Assembly: GCF_002607735.1 (NCBI RefSeq)
Contig: NZ_NBVR01000010.1
Coordinates: 1 to 64,000, forward strand
Length of the DNA: 64,000 nucleotides
DNA from: Proteus alimentorum
GTDB lineage: Bacteria > Pseudomonadota > Gammaproteobacteria > Enterobacterales > Enterobacteriaceae
Reading direction: 5' to 3'
Part shown: in pieces, positions 21,454 through 31,457 of the stretch
Layout of the letters: every line of letters starts with the position of its first letter
How positions within the stretch are numbered: the stretch's first letter is position 1
The notes under the pieces: generated by a model
Database searches by the model: none
The model's input: the letters and a program-made list of their open reading frames with translations, nothing else
Told to the model about the DNA's origin: nothing
Position numbers and translations under genes: made by a program

Positions 21454-22230
21454 ATGGGTAATATCGATATCAACAGTGTGGATACTCTTCCTCGTGATAT
21501 TTTGGCATTAGGCTCTGATTATCCTTATGACACATTACTTGAAGCTCACCATCATCGACGAGCACAATTTTTATATGCCCCTAACGGGGTAATGAAAGTT
21601 AAAACAGAAGATGGTCAATGGATTGTATTACCTTACAGTGGCGTGTGGATCCCCGCAGAAAAAGTACATCAAGTGCTAATGTTGGGTAGTTGTACTTATA
21701 GTCTTTATATTGAGCCTAATAAAATTCCACGTCACTCAGAATATTGTGAGGTTTTACAAGTTTCGCCTCTGCTTCATCAACTATTACTTTCAGCCAATGA
21801 ACTTCCTTTACTTTATGATTTAGGTGGGCGAGATAGCGCATTACTGACTTTGCTTTGTCATGAATTAGCTCAGGCTAAGCCATTACCTTATTTTACGCCA
21901 TTACCACAACATGCTTTATTAGATGAATTGTGTACTGAATTTATGTCACAACCCAATATTCGCACGACACCAGAAATGTGGGCTGAAAAATTAAATAAGA
22001 GCCTACGTACTTTTACCCGTCTTTTTCATAAAGAAACAGGCCTCTCTTTTCGAGATTGGCGTCAAAAAGCGTGTTTAATGTATGCGTTAACGGCTTTAAA
22101 GAAAGGTGATTCAGTCACTGAAGTGGCTTTAGAGTTGGGTTATGAAAATCCGAGCGCTTTTAGTGCAATGTTTAATAAAGAGATGGGATATTCACCGAAA
22201 TTGTTTTTAAAACAATTGAAAGAGTTTTAA
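21454..22230 (+). CDS. AraC-family transcriptional regulator
   Basis: 258 residues. The N-terminal cupin-like sensing half contains HHHRRAQFLYAPNGVMKV and GVWIPAEKVHQVL; the C-terminal AraC domain (about 160-258) has SLRTFTRLFHKETGLSFRDWRQKACLMYAL as the first helix-turn-helix and VTEVALELGYENPSAFSAMFNKEMGYSPKLF as the second. The layout matches the YdeC/NimR-like group that usually regulates an adjacent exporter. It is transcribed divergently from the TSUP transporter, which it probably controls. Confidence 0.87.
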   Translation: MGNIDINSVDTLPRDILALGSDYPYDTLLEAHHHRRAQFLYAPNGVMKVKTEDGQWIVLPYSGVWIPAEKVHQVLMLGSCTYSLYIEPNKIPRHSEYCEVLQVSPLLHQLLLSANELPLLYDLGGRDSALLTLLCHELAQAKPLPYFTPLPQHALLDELCTEFMSQPNIRTTPEMWAEKLNKSLRTFTRLFHKETGLSFRDWRQKACLMYALTALKKGDSVTEVALELGYENPSAFSAMFNKEMGYSPKLFLKQLKEF

Positions 22231-22356
22231 TAAAACTAACATATATAGGAATAACCATAATCATTGATGCTGATATTTATCAGATGATTTTTAAGTCAAA
22301 TTATACTGTTCAAAAAAGAAACAAAAAAATTCCTTCCAATATCAGTGCGTTAAAAC

Positions 22357-22386
22357 TTGATTAAAATAAGCTGAGAGGGGTAAAAT
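22357..22386 (+). promoter_or_regulatory. Promoter of tRNA-Arg
   Basis: TTGATT (22357-22362), 18-base spacer, TAAAAT (22381-22386), then a C-rich discriminator, 39 bases before the tRNA. Confidence 0.6.
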
Positions 22387-22425
22387 ATGCCCCGTATATC
22401 ATTTGTGCGATATCTTTCCAAGTAT

Positions 22426-22497
22426 GTTCCCTTAGTTAAATGGATATAACGAGCCCCTCCTAAGGGCTAATTACAGGTTCGATTCCTGTAGGGAACG
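22426..22497 (+). tRNA. tRNA-Arg (CCT), no encoded CCA
   Basis: Acceptor GTTCCCT/AGGGAAC, anticodon loop CTCCTAA (anticodon CCT), T-arm ACAGGTTCGATTCCTGT. It resembles E. coli argW, a common phage integration target, but here the 3' end reads G then CTC instead of CCA, unlike all other tRNA genes in the window. The CCA would have to be added by nucleotidyltransferase. Confidence 0.93.
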
Positions 22498-22514
22498 CTC
22501 TAAATTCATTCTCA

Positions 22515-22595
22515 TTAGTTCGTCTTAGTTCGCAAAATCCCTCAAAACTCAATATTCACAGTAATTTCTTTTCCGTTATAGTTTGTATTAGTTCG
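22515..22595 (+). repeat. Three direct TTAGTTCG repeats next to tRNA-Arg
   Basis: TTAGTTCG at 22515-22522, 22525-22532 and 22588-22595. The first two are ten bases apart start to start, the spacing of integrase arm-type or helical-phase sites. They lie just downstream of the CCA-less tRNA-Arg. Interpretation as leftover attachment-site DNA is inference. Confidence 0.4.
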
Positions 22596-22685
22596 TTGAT
22601 AACCGTTATCTTTATTGGGTAAATTTTTTACCCCGCATTTTTCGTATCCCGAACCAGAAGAGCTATTAGTGATAAAAGAATATAA
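22542..22685 (-). pseudogene. C-terminal gene remnant beside tRNA-Arg
   Basis: A 47-codon frame with protein-like composition and no start: it runs from an in-frame stop just above 22685 to TGA at 22544-22542. It reads NSSSGSGYEKCGVKNLPNKD, later NGKEITVNIEF. It looks like the 3' tail of a gene cut by recombination, facing the tRNA. Family not recognised. Together with the missing CCA it suggests the scar of an excised or decayed integrated element. The rest of 22498-22886 is AT-rich without a gene. Confidence 0.4.
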
Positions 22686-22886
22686 TTAAATCACATCATA
22701 TATTTTTATATTAACCCAATAATATTTTAAATCAGCTCGATAAGATAATCACAAAAACTGAATTATCTTATAAGATCAACGCTTAATAAAAGTACCACTT
22801 GTTACGCATTGACAGTATTATGTATAGAGTTTATGAATATGCGAACTATGATGCTGCTCATCATAAGATAATTAGCGGAGAACATT

Positions 22887-23627
22887 ATGAAGTATCGCCT
22901 GTGCGGTGTTGCTCTTTCAGTCGCCTTACTTTCAGGATGTGCAAGTACCCCTAATAATGGGGAGGGGCGCTCTGACCCATTGGAAGGGTTTAACCGCCAG
23001 ATGTTTGATTTTAACTACTATGTTTTAGACCCCTATATCTTACGTCCAGTTGCCGTTGTTTGGCGTGATTATGTGCCACCACCCGCAAGAAATGGCTTAT
23101 CTAACTTTTTAGGTAATTTAGAAGAGCCTGCAAGTATGGTGAACAGTGTATTACGCGGTGATTTTGAAAAAGGTGCAAAACATTTTGGTCGTTTCTGGAT
23201 CAATACCGTCTTTGGCATGGGTGGTTTAATAGATGTCGCGGGTATGTCTAAAGAAACAATGGAAAAAGAAGTCCCAATGCGATTTGGTAGTACGTTAGGT
23301 CATTATGGTATGGACTATGGCCCTTATGTGGTTGTACCGGGCTATGGTAGTTTTACTGTCCGTGAAGAGGGTGGTGATTGGGCTGATTTAACCTATCCAA
23401 TGTTGAGCTATTTAACGTTTTGGATGTCAGCAGGTAAATGGGCATTAGAAGGTATTGAAACACGAGCACAATTACTCGATTCTGATGCTATTTTACAAAA
23501 CTCATCTGATCCTTATTTAATGATGCGTGAAGCCTATTTCCAACGTAACGATTTCCAAGCAGATGGCATGGTAAAAGAAAACCCTAATGCGAAAGCCATT
23601 GAAGATGATTTAGATTCCATTGATTAG
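22887..23627 (+). CDS. mlaA: Outer-membrane lipid-asymmetry lipoprotein MlaA
   Basis: Outer-membrane lipoprotein (formerly VacJ) that removes phospholipids from the outer leaflet and hands them to the Mla retrograde pathway. 246 residues; lipobox LSGC with acylated C18, Ala at +2 allowing outer-membrane sorting. Conserved family segments DPLEGFNRQMFDFNYYVLDPYILRPVA and GMGGLIDVAG, then STLGHYGMDYGPYVVVPGYGSFTVRE, are intact. Convergent with fadL across a shared bidirectional terminator, as in E. coli. Confidence 0.95.
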   Translation: MKYRLCGVALSVALLSGCASTPNNGEGRSDPLEGFNRQMFDFNYYVLDPYILRPVAVVWRDYVPPPARNGLSNFLGNLEEPASMVNSVLRGDFEKGAKHFGRFWINTVFGMGGLIDVAGMSKETMEKEVPMRFGSTLGHYGMDYGPYVVVPGYGSFTVREEGGDWADLTYPMLSYLTFWMSAGKWALEGIETRAQLLDSDAILQNSSDPYLMMREAYFQRNDFQADGMVKENPNAKAIEDDLDSID

Positions 23628-23659
23628 TGAATTATCTTTTTAGCTTGATGAATAAATAA

Positions 23660-23688
23660 AAAATGGTCTTAAAAAAGACCATTTTTTG
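23660..23688. terminator. Bidirectional terminator between mlaA and fadL
   Basis: AAAATGGTCTT/AAGACCATTTT stem flanked by A-run and T-run on both sides, between two convergent genes. Confidence 0.9.
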
Positions 23689-23709
23689 TATAAAAAGTAT
23701 AGCGAAAAA

Positions 23710-25017
23710 TTAGAAACGGTAGTTAAAGTTCATACCGTATAACCATGCTTTACCTGATGATTCAAACTCATACGTAGGTGAAAGTGGTGATTCTGCCAAT
23801 TTTTCTTTAATTGTGACTTTTTTACCATGCATATACGCTAAGCCAACATCAACAGACATATCTTTGTTAAATGCATAAGTTGTACCTGCACTTAACCAGA
23901 AACGGTCTTGGTCTGGAATAGAGATTGAGCGTTTATCAGCCGGAACTGGGCTATCATCGAAGGCAATACCAGTACGGAATGTCCAGTTATCATTGTGATA
24001 ATAGGTAGTACCTAAAGCCACACGCCATGCATCACGGAAGCCTTCTTCTTTCTTGAAGAGTTGTTGACCATCACTCTTACGTGTAGCTCTTAACTCTTCA
24101 AAGGCACTCCAGCTTGTGTAAGCGAAGTTATAGTGAACAGCCCATTTTGGTGCAACACGGTGATAAGCGGCAAATTCCCAAATTTCAGGTAAATTTAAAT
24201 CTAGCTTGCCTGGGATAGTTTGACCACTGGTACCAATGATCCCCATCGAATCGAGAGCTGGCAGTGGCGGTAGATCATTTTGATATTCACCGTCTTTAAA
24301 TTTCACTTTGATTTTAGAACGATAAGTGAAACTAACGCGGTTACCTTCATCAAATTCATATAATAAACCCGCGTTCCAGCCAAAGCCCCATGCATCACCT
24401 TTAAGTTGGGCAACTCGAGCTGAAGGTGATACTGGAAGACCAAGCATTCCTGGTAATTCACCAGCATGGCGAGTGATTTCAGCATCTGCGTAAAGAGCAT
24501 TTAACCCTAAACCGACGCTAAATTGGTTATTGACACGGTAACCTGCACTTAAGTTTAGATTCATGGTTTTTAAATCAGTTTTACCGCCAATAATACCTGC
24601 AGCATAATCTTTTTTAAAATCAGTGGCTAAACCAAAGTTTGTTGTGCCTGATGCACCAATGGCCCATTTATCATTAATAGGGGCAACAAAGTGGATATTA
24701 GGGACTAATGCACTGGGTGCAATATCACCTGCGTTAGTACTTGCCCCTGTAAGTGGTGATTTACCTTTAATATCAACGCTTGGGTTAATGTGGATAGCAC
24801 CGACAGAAAATTCGGGGCGATCAAACATCGTGAGTGCAGCTGGGTTTCGGCTACCTACGCTTGCGTCATCGGCGATAACGCCTTCCCCTGAAAATGCACG
24901 CCCTAGTGCTGAAGTAGAATATTCATTTAACTGAAAACCGGCAGCGCCTGCTTGAGAGGAAATTGCTCCTACAATGGCAGCTAGTGCTGTGCGAGTAAAC
25001 AGGTTTTTACGGTTCAT
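23710..25017 (-). CDS. fadL: Long-chain fatty acid outer-membrane transporter FadL
   Basis: Outer-membrane beta-barrel of 435 residues that moves exogenous long-chain fatty acids inward. Signal peptide ends near SSQAGA (residues 20-25) and the mature N-terminus [21 protein letters not shown] is the family's hatch region. The conserved NPAAL is present and the chain ends with aromatic [12 protein letters not shown] FadR-like half-palindrome lies about 80 bases upstream. Neighbours mlaA, yfcZ and fadIJ match the enterobacterial order. Confidence 0.95.
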   Translation of the reverse strand: MNRKNLFTRTALAAIVGAISSQAGAAGFQLNEYSTSALGRAFSGEGVIADDASVGSRNPAALTMFDRPEFSVGAIHINPSVDIKGKSPLTGASTNAGDIAPSALVPNIHFVAPINDKWAIGASGTTNFGLATDFKKDYAAGIIGGKTDLKTMNLNLSAGYRVNNQFSVGLGLNALYADAEITRHAGELPGMLGLPVSPSARVAQLKGDAWGFGWNAGLLYEFDEGNRVSFTYRSKIKVKFKDGEYQNDLPPLPALDSMGIIGTSGQTIPGKLDLNLPEIWEFAAYHRVAPKWAVHYNFAYTSWSAFEELRATRKSDGQQLFKKEEGFRDAWRVALGTTYYHNDNWTFRTGIAFDDSPVPADKRSISIPDQDRFWLSAGTTYAFNKDMSVDVGLAYMHGKKVTIKEKLAESPLSPTYEFESSGKAWLYGMNFNYRF

Positions 25018-25094
25018 GACCTAAACCCTCATCATTTTTTTAAGTTAGTAACTTCTGATTAGAAGCGCTGGATTTTAGGTGCGGTTGTCGTTAT

Positions 25095-25111
25095 GACAAA
25101 TCAGACCAGTT
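25095..25111 (-). promoter_or_regulatory. FadR-like operator before fadL
   Basis: On the minus strand AACTGGTCTGATTTGTC against the FadR consensus AACTGGTCNGACCAGTT: the left half is perfect, the right half partial. FadR represses fadL in E. coli. The remaining 345-base fadL-yfcZ gap is AT-rich with no other feature found. Confidence 0.55.
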
Positions 25112-25362
25112 GATTAAGTATAAAGTTGATTACCCCAAATGTTGCAAGTATGTTTTATAAATATTGCCATTTGGATTCAATAATTGGGATTTGGTTAACA
25201 TATTTTTCACAAAACATCCCAATAAAGATATTTTTGATTGTTAAATAAACAGAATAATCAATTATTTTTGTAAGATTGTAATAAAATTTGAGCTAAAGCA
25301 GTTTATTTTATTTTTTTGCGATTATGATAGATAATTAACATTTCTTTCGTTGGGAGACTAAA

Positions 25363-25659
25363 ATGGCAGACGCAATTAATCGTTGTAGTGCAGAAGAAAC
25401 CGCTGCTTGCTGTTGTGTAGATGTGGGTACTATTATTGACAATAAGAATTGCACAGCGTCATATCAGCATGTCTTCGCTGATAAAGTACAAGCGCAAGCA
25501 ATGTTAGATCAACTCAGTGCAAAAGCACAATCTATCGCTTCAGAGCCTTGCAAAATCAATCAACAATTTGCTGATGTTGAAGGTGGTGTTCAACTTACCG
25601 CTGATTTTACATTCTCTTGTGAAGCAGAAAACCTAATTTTCCAGTTGGGATTACGTTAA
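25363..25659 (+). CDS. yfcZ: YfcZ/YiiS family protein (DUF406)
   Basis: Small cytoplasmic protein of 98 residues aligning end to end with E. coli YfcZ (94 residues): RCSAEETAACCCVDVGTIID, then NCTASYQHVFADK, and the closing FSCEAENLIFQLGLR. It is cysteine-rich with a CCC run; the role is unknown. The position between fadL and fadI is conserved. Confidence 0.9.
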   Translation: MADAINRCSAEETAACCCVDVGTIIDNKNCTASYQHVFADKVQAQAMLDQLSAKAQSIASEPCKINQQFADVEGGVQLTADFTFSCEAENLIFQLGLR

Positions 25660-25680
25660 TCCTCTGAAATTAATAGATTT

Positions 25681-25707
25681 AAGGCTGTTGAAATTCAACG
25701 GCCTTTT
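25681..25707 (+). terminator. yfcZ terminator
   Basis: Imperfect stem AAGGCTGTTG/CAACGGCCTT with a six-T tail. Confidence 0.8.
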
Positions 25708-25843
25708 TTATATCCCTTCATCTCGCTATTATCTTTTCTATCATTATTGTTAAGTTTCAGACATTTCATCGAAATATTGAGCGCTAACTCCCACTTCTCG
25801 TAAAATAACGTTTCTGGAAAGTGAAATTTTTGTTAACACTATT

Positions 25844-25860
25844 ATCAGGTCAGACCTCTT
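25844..25860 (+). promoter_or_regulatory. FadR-like operator before fadIJ
   Basis: ATCAGGTCAGACCTCTT has a perfect GGTCAGACC core and 12 of 16 matches to the FadR consensus, 34 bases upstream of the fadI start. FadR represses the fadIJ operon in E. coli. Confidence 0.7.
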
Positions 25861-25893
25861 TGGTGTTAGGAAATCATTTTGTCAGGAGCCGTT

Positions 25894-27198
25894 ATGAAGT
25901 CATCAACGAACAGTGCTATGAAAGATCGCATCGCCATTGTCAGCGGGCTACGCTTACCTTTTGCTAAACAAGCGACTGCGTATCGAGGAATACCTGCGGT
26001 TGAATTAGGGCGTTCAGTGGTTCAAGAATTAGTGACTCGCAATGAAATTCCTCCCGAAATTATTGATCAACTTGTTTTCGGACAAGTGGTTCAAATGCCA
26101 GAAGCACCTAACATTGCTAGAGAAATTGTGCTCGGCGCAGGATTAAGTGTAAAAACGGATGCTTATAGTGTAACAAGAGCATGTGCAACAAGCTTTCAGG
26201 CGATTGCTAATGTTGCTGAAAGTATGATGGCTGGGCATGTCTCTGTCGGTATTGCTGGTGGTGCAGACTCGTCTTCAGTTTTGCCTATCGGTGTTAGTAA
26301 AAAGCTTGCAGATGTTTTATTAAGCCTTAATAAGGCCAAATCATTAGGTCAACGATTAAGTTATTTAAGCCAATTACGGCTTCGTGATCTCCTTCCTGTA
26401 GCGCCTGCTGTTGCTGAATATTCAACTGGGTTACGTATGGGCGATACGGCGGAACAAATGGCAAAGACTTACCATATTTCAAGAACAGATCAAGATGAAT
26501 TAGCGCATCGCTCTCATCAATTAGCAACGAAAGCATGGGATATGGGTAAATTAGATGATGAAGTCATGACTGCGTTTTTTCCGCCTTACAAAGAAGGCTT
26601 TCATCAAGATAACAATATTCGAAAAAACTCTATTCTTGATTCTTATGCCAAACTCAAACCCGCTTTTGATCGTCGTCATGGTAGTGTCACTGCCGCAAAC
26701 AGTACACCATTAACTGATGGCGCAGCGGCTGTATTAATGATGAAAGAATCTGTTGCTAAAAGTCTTGGTTATCAACCTCTGGGTTATTTACGTAGTTATG
26801 CTTTTACAGCGACAGATGTCTGGAAAGATATGCTATTGGGACCATCATATGCTACACCACTTGCACTTTCTCGCGCAGGTCTTGCATTGAGTGATCTAAC
26901 GCTAATTGATATGCATGAAGCTTTTGCCGCACAAACATTAAGTAATTTGACGTTATTTGCTAGTGAACGATTTGCTAAAGAGCAACTAGGATTATCCAAG
27001 GCAATTGGAGAAGTGGATATGGATAAATTTAATGTGCTAGGCGGTTCTATTGCTTATGGGCATCCTTTTGCTGCGACTGGCGCAAGAATGGTCACACAGA
27101 CACTACATGAGCTTAAACGTCGAGGTGGTGGGTTTGGGTTAACCACTGCTTGTGCGGCGGGTGGATTGGGTGCAGCGATGATTTTGGAGGTGGAATAA
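25894..27198 (+). CDS. fadI: 3-ketoacyl-CoA thiolase FadI
   Basis: Beta subunit of the anaerobic beta-oxidation complex; cleaves 3-ketoacyl-CoA to acetyl-CoA and a shortened acyl-CoA. 434 residues from the ATG at 25894, which has CAGGAG seven bases upstream; an upstream TTG at 25879 is not favoured. The nucleophile is C97 in RACATSFQA, with the family motifs [47 protein letters not shown] and the second catalytic Cys in [12 protein letters not shown]. Overlaps fadJ by one base. Confidence 0.96.
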   Translation: MKSSTNSAMKDRIAIVSGLRLPFAKQATAYRGIPAVELGRSVVQELVTRNEIPPEIIDQLVFGQVVQMPEAPNIAREIVLGAGLSVKTDAYSVTRACATSFQAIANVAESMMAGHVSVGIAGGADSSSVLPIGVSKKLADVLLSLNKAKSLGQRLSYLSQLRLRDLLPVAPAVAEYSTGLRMGDTAEQMAKTYHISRTDQDELAHRSHQLATKAWDMGKLDDEVMTAFFPPYKEGFHQDNNIRKNSILDSYAKLKPAFDRRHGSVTAANSTPLTDGAAAVLMMKESVAKSLGYQPLGYLRSYAFTATDVWKDMLLGPSYATPLALSRAGLALSDLTLIDMHEAFAAQTLSNLTLFASERFAKEQLGLSKAIGEVDMDKFNVLGGSIAYGHPFAATGARMVTQTLHELKRRGGGFGLTTACAAGGLGAAMILEVE

Positions 27199-29354
27199 TG
27201 GAACAACAAACAACACTAGAAAAATCATCTGTTTTTCAATTCTCAGTACGCAATGACAAAGTGGGTGTCATTACCATTGATGTTGTTGGTGAAAAAGTAA
27301 ACACACTAAAAGCAGAGTTCGTACAGCAATTTCAAGATGTTTTAAGGCAAGCTCAGCAACACTCCGGAGTAAAAGGATTAATTATCACTTCAGGTAAAAC
27401 AGACAGTTTTATTGCCGGTGCGGATATCGCCATGATTGCGGGTTGTAAAACTAAAGAAGAAGCGAGTGCATTAGCAAAAGCAGGACAGGATCTTTTTACT
27501 CAACTTGAAAACTATCCATTGCCAGTTGTGGCAGCTATCAATGGCGCATGCCTTGGCGGAGGGCTTGAATTGGCATTAGCCTGTCATGGGCGAATTTGTT
27601 CTGATAATAGCAAAACACGTTTAGGACTTCCTGAAGTACAACTTGGATTGCTACCGGGCTCTGGTGGAACTCAACGCTTACCTCGTCTTATTGGTGTGAC
27701 ATCTGCGTTAGATATGATCTTAACGGGTAGACAAGTTAATGCGAAACGAGCCTTAAAATTAGGCCTTGTAAATGATGTTGTCTCACAAGATATTCTATTA
27801 GACGTTGCTGCTAAATGGATTTTATCGGGTAAAAAAGAGCAGAAAAAGCATTCGATGATGGATCGTTTTTGGGCAAACACAACGTTAGGTAGGAATATAC
27901 TGTTTGGGCAAGCCAAAAAACGCACATTAGCTAAGACAAAAGGTCACTATCCAGCAGCAGAGCGTATTCTTCATGTTATAGAACGCGGTCTTGAAAAAGA
28001 TATTCAAACAGGGTTTAAAGAAGAGGCAAATGCGTTTGGTGAACTCGCTATGACGCCAGTTTCATCTGCATTAAGACACCTCTTTTTTGCTTCTACGGCA
28101 CTTAAAAATGAAACGGGATCATCTGAAAATCCGGATAATTTGCATCATATTGGTATCTTAGGGGGGGGGCTAATGGGGGGAGGTATTGCCTTTGTCACGG
28201 CGACAAAAGGTAATTTACCAGCAAGAATTAAAGATATCAGCGATAAAGGAATTGCTCAGGCACTTAATTATAGTTGGAAGGCGCTTTCTGCCAAAGTAAG
28301 TAAAAAAAGATTATCTGCACGCGAACGTCAGCGCCAAATGGGGCTACTCTCAGGTTCTTTGGATTACAGCGGTTTTTATCAATCAAATATTATTGTTGAA
28401 GCGGTTTTTGAAGATCTCGCTTTAAAACAGAAAATGGTCGCAGATATTGAAGAAGTAGGGAACGGTAAAATTATTTTTGCTTCAAATACCTCTTCACTTC
28501 CTATTCATAAAATTGCAGAAACAGCAAAATACCCTGAAAAAGTGATCGGGCTTCACTATTTTAGTCCCGTAGAAAAAATGCCTTTGGTTGAAGTTATTCC
28601 ACATGAAAATACGGATGAAAAAACGATTGCTACAACAGTCGCTTTTGCTAAAAAACAGGGCAAAGTTGCAATCGTTGTTGGTGATAAACCAGGATTTTAT
28701 GTTAACCGTATTCTTGCTCCTTATATTAGTGAAGCATTGACATGCTTAGTACAAGGAGAGCCTATTGAGAATATTGATAAAGCACTTGTTCAGTTTGGTT
28801 TTCCCGTAGGGCCTATTCAGTTATTGGATGAGGTAGGTATTGATATCGGCACAAAAATAACACCGATATTAGTGAATGCATTTGGTGAAAGATTTGCTTC
28901 TCCTCCTGCTGTGGATACCATTATTGCTGATAATAGAAAAGGTCGTAAAAATGGACGAGGTTTTTATCTTTATGCAAAACATGCATTACCTTTTTCATTA
29001 GGTAAAAGTAAAAAGCAGCCTGATCCAGCGATATACCGACTATTACAAATTAAGCCTAAAAACCAACTGTCTTCCTCTGAAATTACAGAACGTTGTTTAT
29101 TATTAATGTTAAATGAAGCCGTTCGTTGTTTAGATGAAAATATTATAAAGCAACCACGAGATGGTGATATTGGTGCTGTATTTGGTATCGGTTTCCCTCC
29201 TTTTTTTGGTGGCCCATTCCGTTATATGGACAGTATGGGAACAACAAAGGTAGCAGAAAAGCTTAACCAACTTGCCGATAAATATGGAGAAAAATATCGC
29301 CCTTGTGAGCGTTTAGTTGAAATGGCTAAACGAAATGAACGTTTTTACGATTAA
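27198..29354 (+). CDS. fadJ: Multifunctional fatty acid oxidation protein FadJ
   Basis: Alpha subunit of the anaerobic beta-oxidation complex: enoyl-CoA hydratase/isomerase at the N-terminus (about 15-200; [37 protein letters not shown]) and 3-hydroxyacyl-CoA dehydrogenase in the C-terminal half (about 315-715; dinucleotide loop [11 protein letters not shown], then [25 protein letters not shown]). 718 residues. The start ATG overlaps the fadI stop and has GGAGG upstream. The glycine loop is encoded by a run of nine G at 28161-28169, a candidate slippage site; the frame is intact here. Confidence 0.96.
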   Translation: MEQQTTLEKSSVFQFSVRNDKVGVITIDVVGEKVNTLKAEFVQQFQDVLRQAQQHSGVKGLIITSGKTDSFIAGADIAMIAGCKTKEEASALAKAGQDLFTQLENYPLPVVAAINGACLGGGLELALACHGRICSDNSKTRLGLPEVQLGLLPGSGGTQRLPRLIGVTSALDMILTGRQVNAKRALKLGLVNDVVSQDILLDVAAKWILSGKKEQKKHSMMDRFWANTTLGRNILFGQAKKRTLAKTKGHYPAAERILHVIERGLEKDIQTGFKEEANAFGELAMTPVSSALRHLFFASTALKNETGSSENPDNLHHIGILGGGLMGGGIAFVTATKGNLPARIKDISDKGIAQALNYSWKALSAKVSKKRLSARERQRQMGLLSGSLDYSGFYQSNIIVEAVFEDLALKQKMVADIEEVGNGKIIFASNTSSLPIHKIAETAKYPEKVIGLHYFSPVEKMPLVEVIPHENTDEKTIATTVAFAKKQGKVAIVVGDKPGFYVNRILAPYISEALTCLVQGEPIENIDKALVQFGFPVGPIQLLDEVGIDIGTKITPILVNAFGERFASPPAVDTIIADNRKGRKNGRGFYLYAKHALPFSLGKSKKQPDPAIYRLLQIKPKNQLSSSEITERCLLLMLNEAVRCLDENIIKQPRDGDIGAVFGIGFPPFFGGPFRYMDSMGTTKVAEKLNQLADKYGEKYRPCERLVEMAKRNERFYD

Positions 29355-29741
29355 TATCATTGTATTACCATTGCTTTTTCCTTTTGTGACATTTGTTTTG
29401 ATTGAGGCGCTTAGGCGCCTTTTTTCTTGTACTTTTTGAGTCAAATTAATAATTGGTGAATTTTTAATGGAAAAAGAGGTCGAAAGTGTTAATGATAGCC
29501 AGATATGGCAAAATAGTTATTTGAAAATAAATTTAAAAATGAAACTTTTTAAAATAAAATTCTGAAAAGGATGTTAATTTGTAAACCAACGGCATGATCT
29601 TAAAAAGATTAATAATGCTATTGCAATTAGGGTATTGAAGATTTTATATGAGGATATATTGATTTAAACTGAATTAAATTAAGTATCTTAAAAGTGTAAA
29701 TACCAGTAATTACAAAAATAAAATAGGTTTAATAATTTACT
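29355..29741. other. fadJ-sixA intergenic region
   Basis: 387 AT-rich bases. The only clear element is the fadJ terminator at 29405-29425. No ORF or RNA gene was recognised. Confidence 0.6.
29405..29425 (+). terminator. fadJ terminator
   Basis: Stem AGGCGC/GCGCCT with TTAG loop and a T6 tail. Confidence 0.85.
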
Positions 29742-30215
29742 ATGCAAATTTTTATTATGCGCCACGGAGAAGCCGCTCTTGATGCTGCTAGCGATGCACT
29801 AAGACCACTGACTGAGCGTGGAAAAAGTGAATCAATAAAAATGGCTGAATGGATGACAAAGCAGGGACATACAATCGATTATGTTTTAGCCAGTCCTTAT
29901 TTACGTGCTCAACAGACATTAGATGCAGTAAAAACAGATTTAGCACTACCTAGTAAAATAGAAACAGATGATGGAATTATCCCTGGAGGAAATCCTTCAC
30001 ATGTTGCACATTACTTACGTGCCTTGGGAGACTCTGGATATAAAAATATTCTTGTTATTTCTCATTTACCTTTAGTGGGCTATGTTGTCGCTGAACTTTG
30101 TCCGGCGGTATGTGCCCCTATGTTTTCAACATCAACCATTGCTTGTGTTGATTTTGATTTATCAAAAGGCGCAGGGGAGTTGTTATGGCAAGTGTCCCCC
30201 TCAACATTGAAATAA
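29742..30215 (+). CDS. sixA: Phosphohistidine phosphatase SixA
   Basis: Cytoplasmic histidine phosphatase of the RHG/phosphoglycerate-mutase fold that dephosphorylates phosphohistidine domains such as those of ArcB and PtsN-linked systems. 157 residues, the usual size. The catalytic MRHGEA places the nucleophile at H8; PLTERGKSES, ASPYLRAQQT and the second catalytic His in LVISHLPLVG are present. Stands between fadJ and smrB as in E. coli. Confidence 0.93.
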   Translation: MQIFIMRHGEAALDAASDALRPLTERGKSESIKMAEWMTKQGHTIDYVLASPYLRAQQTLDAVKTDLALPSKIETDDGIIPGGNPSHVAHYLRALGDSGYKNILVISHLPLVGYVVAELCPAVCAPMFSTSTIACVDFDLSKGAGELLWQVSPSTLK

Positions 30216-30274
30216 AATTTAAATCAATTAGCTAAGTAAGTAATTAACACCTTATTTCACCGGATAGGTGATTT

Positions 30275-30322
30275 AAGGGTTAATGCGATAAAGGGTTAAT
30301 GCAATAAAGGGTTAATGCAATA
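30275..30322 (+). repeat. Three 16-base tandem repeats
   Basis: AAGGGTTAATGCRATA repeated at 30275-30290, 30291-30306 and 30307-30322, the last two identical. It lies between the convergent sixA and smrB stops, 13 bases from the smrB stop. Confidence 0.85.
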
Positions 30323-30334
30323 GAGTTTTGGGAT

Positions 30335-30877
30335 TTAGCGACGAGCAATATCGTCGTTTTCTACTAATACTAATAATGCAGCATCGCCTCCCCATTCTTT
30401 TGGGGCTTGATGAAAAGCAATAACATCAGGGTGTTGCGCTAACCAAAGTGGTGTTTGCTGTTTTAAAATATGTTTGCCATGCCCGTGCATAATACAGGCA
30501 CAATAAACATGCTCTCGTCTACATGCCGCAATTAATGCGCCAATCTCTTGTTTTGCAATTAGCTGTGTTAATCCATGCAAATCTAGAAAAAATTCAGGGA
30601 CATAATCACCACGACGTAGTTTTTTTAATTCATAAGCATTAGCGCCTTCTCTTAAATAGCGCATTGGGCCTTCTGTGGCTAAGTTAGGCTGAAATTCATC
30701 TGAAAAATAATAAGAAGCATCAACTTGCTCTTGTTGTAGGCGTTCAACAGCGTAGTGTGTCACTTTCTTACGTTTTGGGGGATGAAGTATTTTATCTTGA
30801 GGTAATTTTTTTGTGCCTTTTATCATCTCCTGAAATAACTCAATTTCAGAAGGTGGTAATGAAAATTTTTTATTCAT
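30335..30877 (-). CDS. smrB: Ribosome rescue endonuclease SmrB
   Basis: Smr-domain nuclease (formerly YfcN) that cleaves mRNA at collided ribosomes. 180 residues with a basic N-terminal segment and the C-terminal Smr domain (about 95-175): [14 protein letters not shown], then [18 protein letters not shown], with the conserved DLHG and GHGxG-type motifs. Divergent from prmB, as in E. coli. Confidence 0.93.
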   Translation of the reverse strand: MNKKFSLPPSEIELFQEMIKGTKKLPQDKILHPPKRKKVTHYAVERLQQEQVDASYYFSDEFQPNLATEGPMRYLREGANAYELKKLRRGDYVPEFFLDLHGLTQLIAKQEIGALIAACRREHVYCACIMHGHGKHILKQQTPLWLAQHPDVIAFHQAPKEWGGDAALLVLVENDDIARR

Positions 30878-31457
30878 TTTTTACGATTCTTCATAGTGTT
30901 ACTGTTTTTATCAGGCAATAGTACATGAAATAGCGTCAGAGATAAAAAAGTATAGGCTATAAATTTAGCATAAAAAAAGGCAGGGAATTTACCCTGCCGA
31001 AATAGTCACATAGTTAGCAAATATAGGCTGGTTAACAAGTTGCTCTACTCATGATATCTACGAAACACAAAACGTGGCTATATCTTCAGGTTGCGATAAA
31101 GAGATATCAAAATAGTTTTCAAAATGAGTTATCTGCTTTCAAGTGACTGCATGTTGAATGAAAAACATCTATAGGCGCATTTTGGTACACAGTTAATTCT
31201 TTCATGCTCTAAGTATGGTTCGGTTTCATTCATTTGCTAATAAAAGTTAAATTAAAAGTATAAAATTCTAATTTTTATTTATGAATAGAACGTAAATTTT
31301 GCTTTTAATTACCTGATTGAAGCTTAAAACCATAGTGAGTGTATGGTTATGGTAAAGAGAATAATAATGCAGTGATGTTTTTTTATGGTTTCCCGCTGAT
31401 TTATCGCCATCTTCATGGCAAACTACAGACTTTCTATTTCTTCAGAGGACAACAGTT
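30878..31457. other. smrB-prmB divergent intergenic region
   Basis: 580 bases holding promoters for both genes and a strong minus-strand terminator at 30972-30998 facing away from any called gene. No ORF of note. The stretch from about 31000 to 31280 on the minus strand is the candidate body of an unannotated transcript. Confidence 0.5.
30972..30998 (-). terminator. Orphan minus-strand terminator upstream of smrB
   Basis: Perfect seven-pair GC-rich stem GGCAGGG/CCCTGCC; on the minus strand it is followed by TTTTTTT. It lies upstream of smrB and downstream of no called gene, so it either ends a small RNA or attenuates the smrB leader. Confidence 0.7.
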
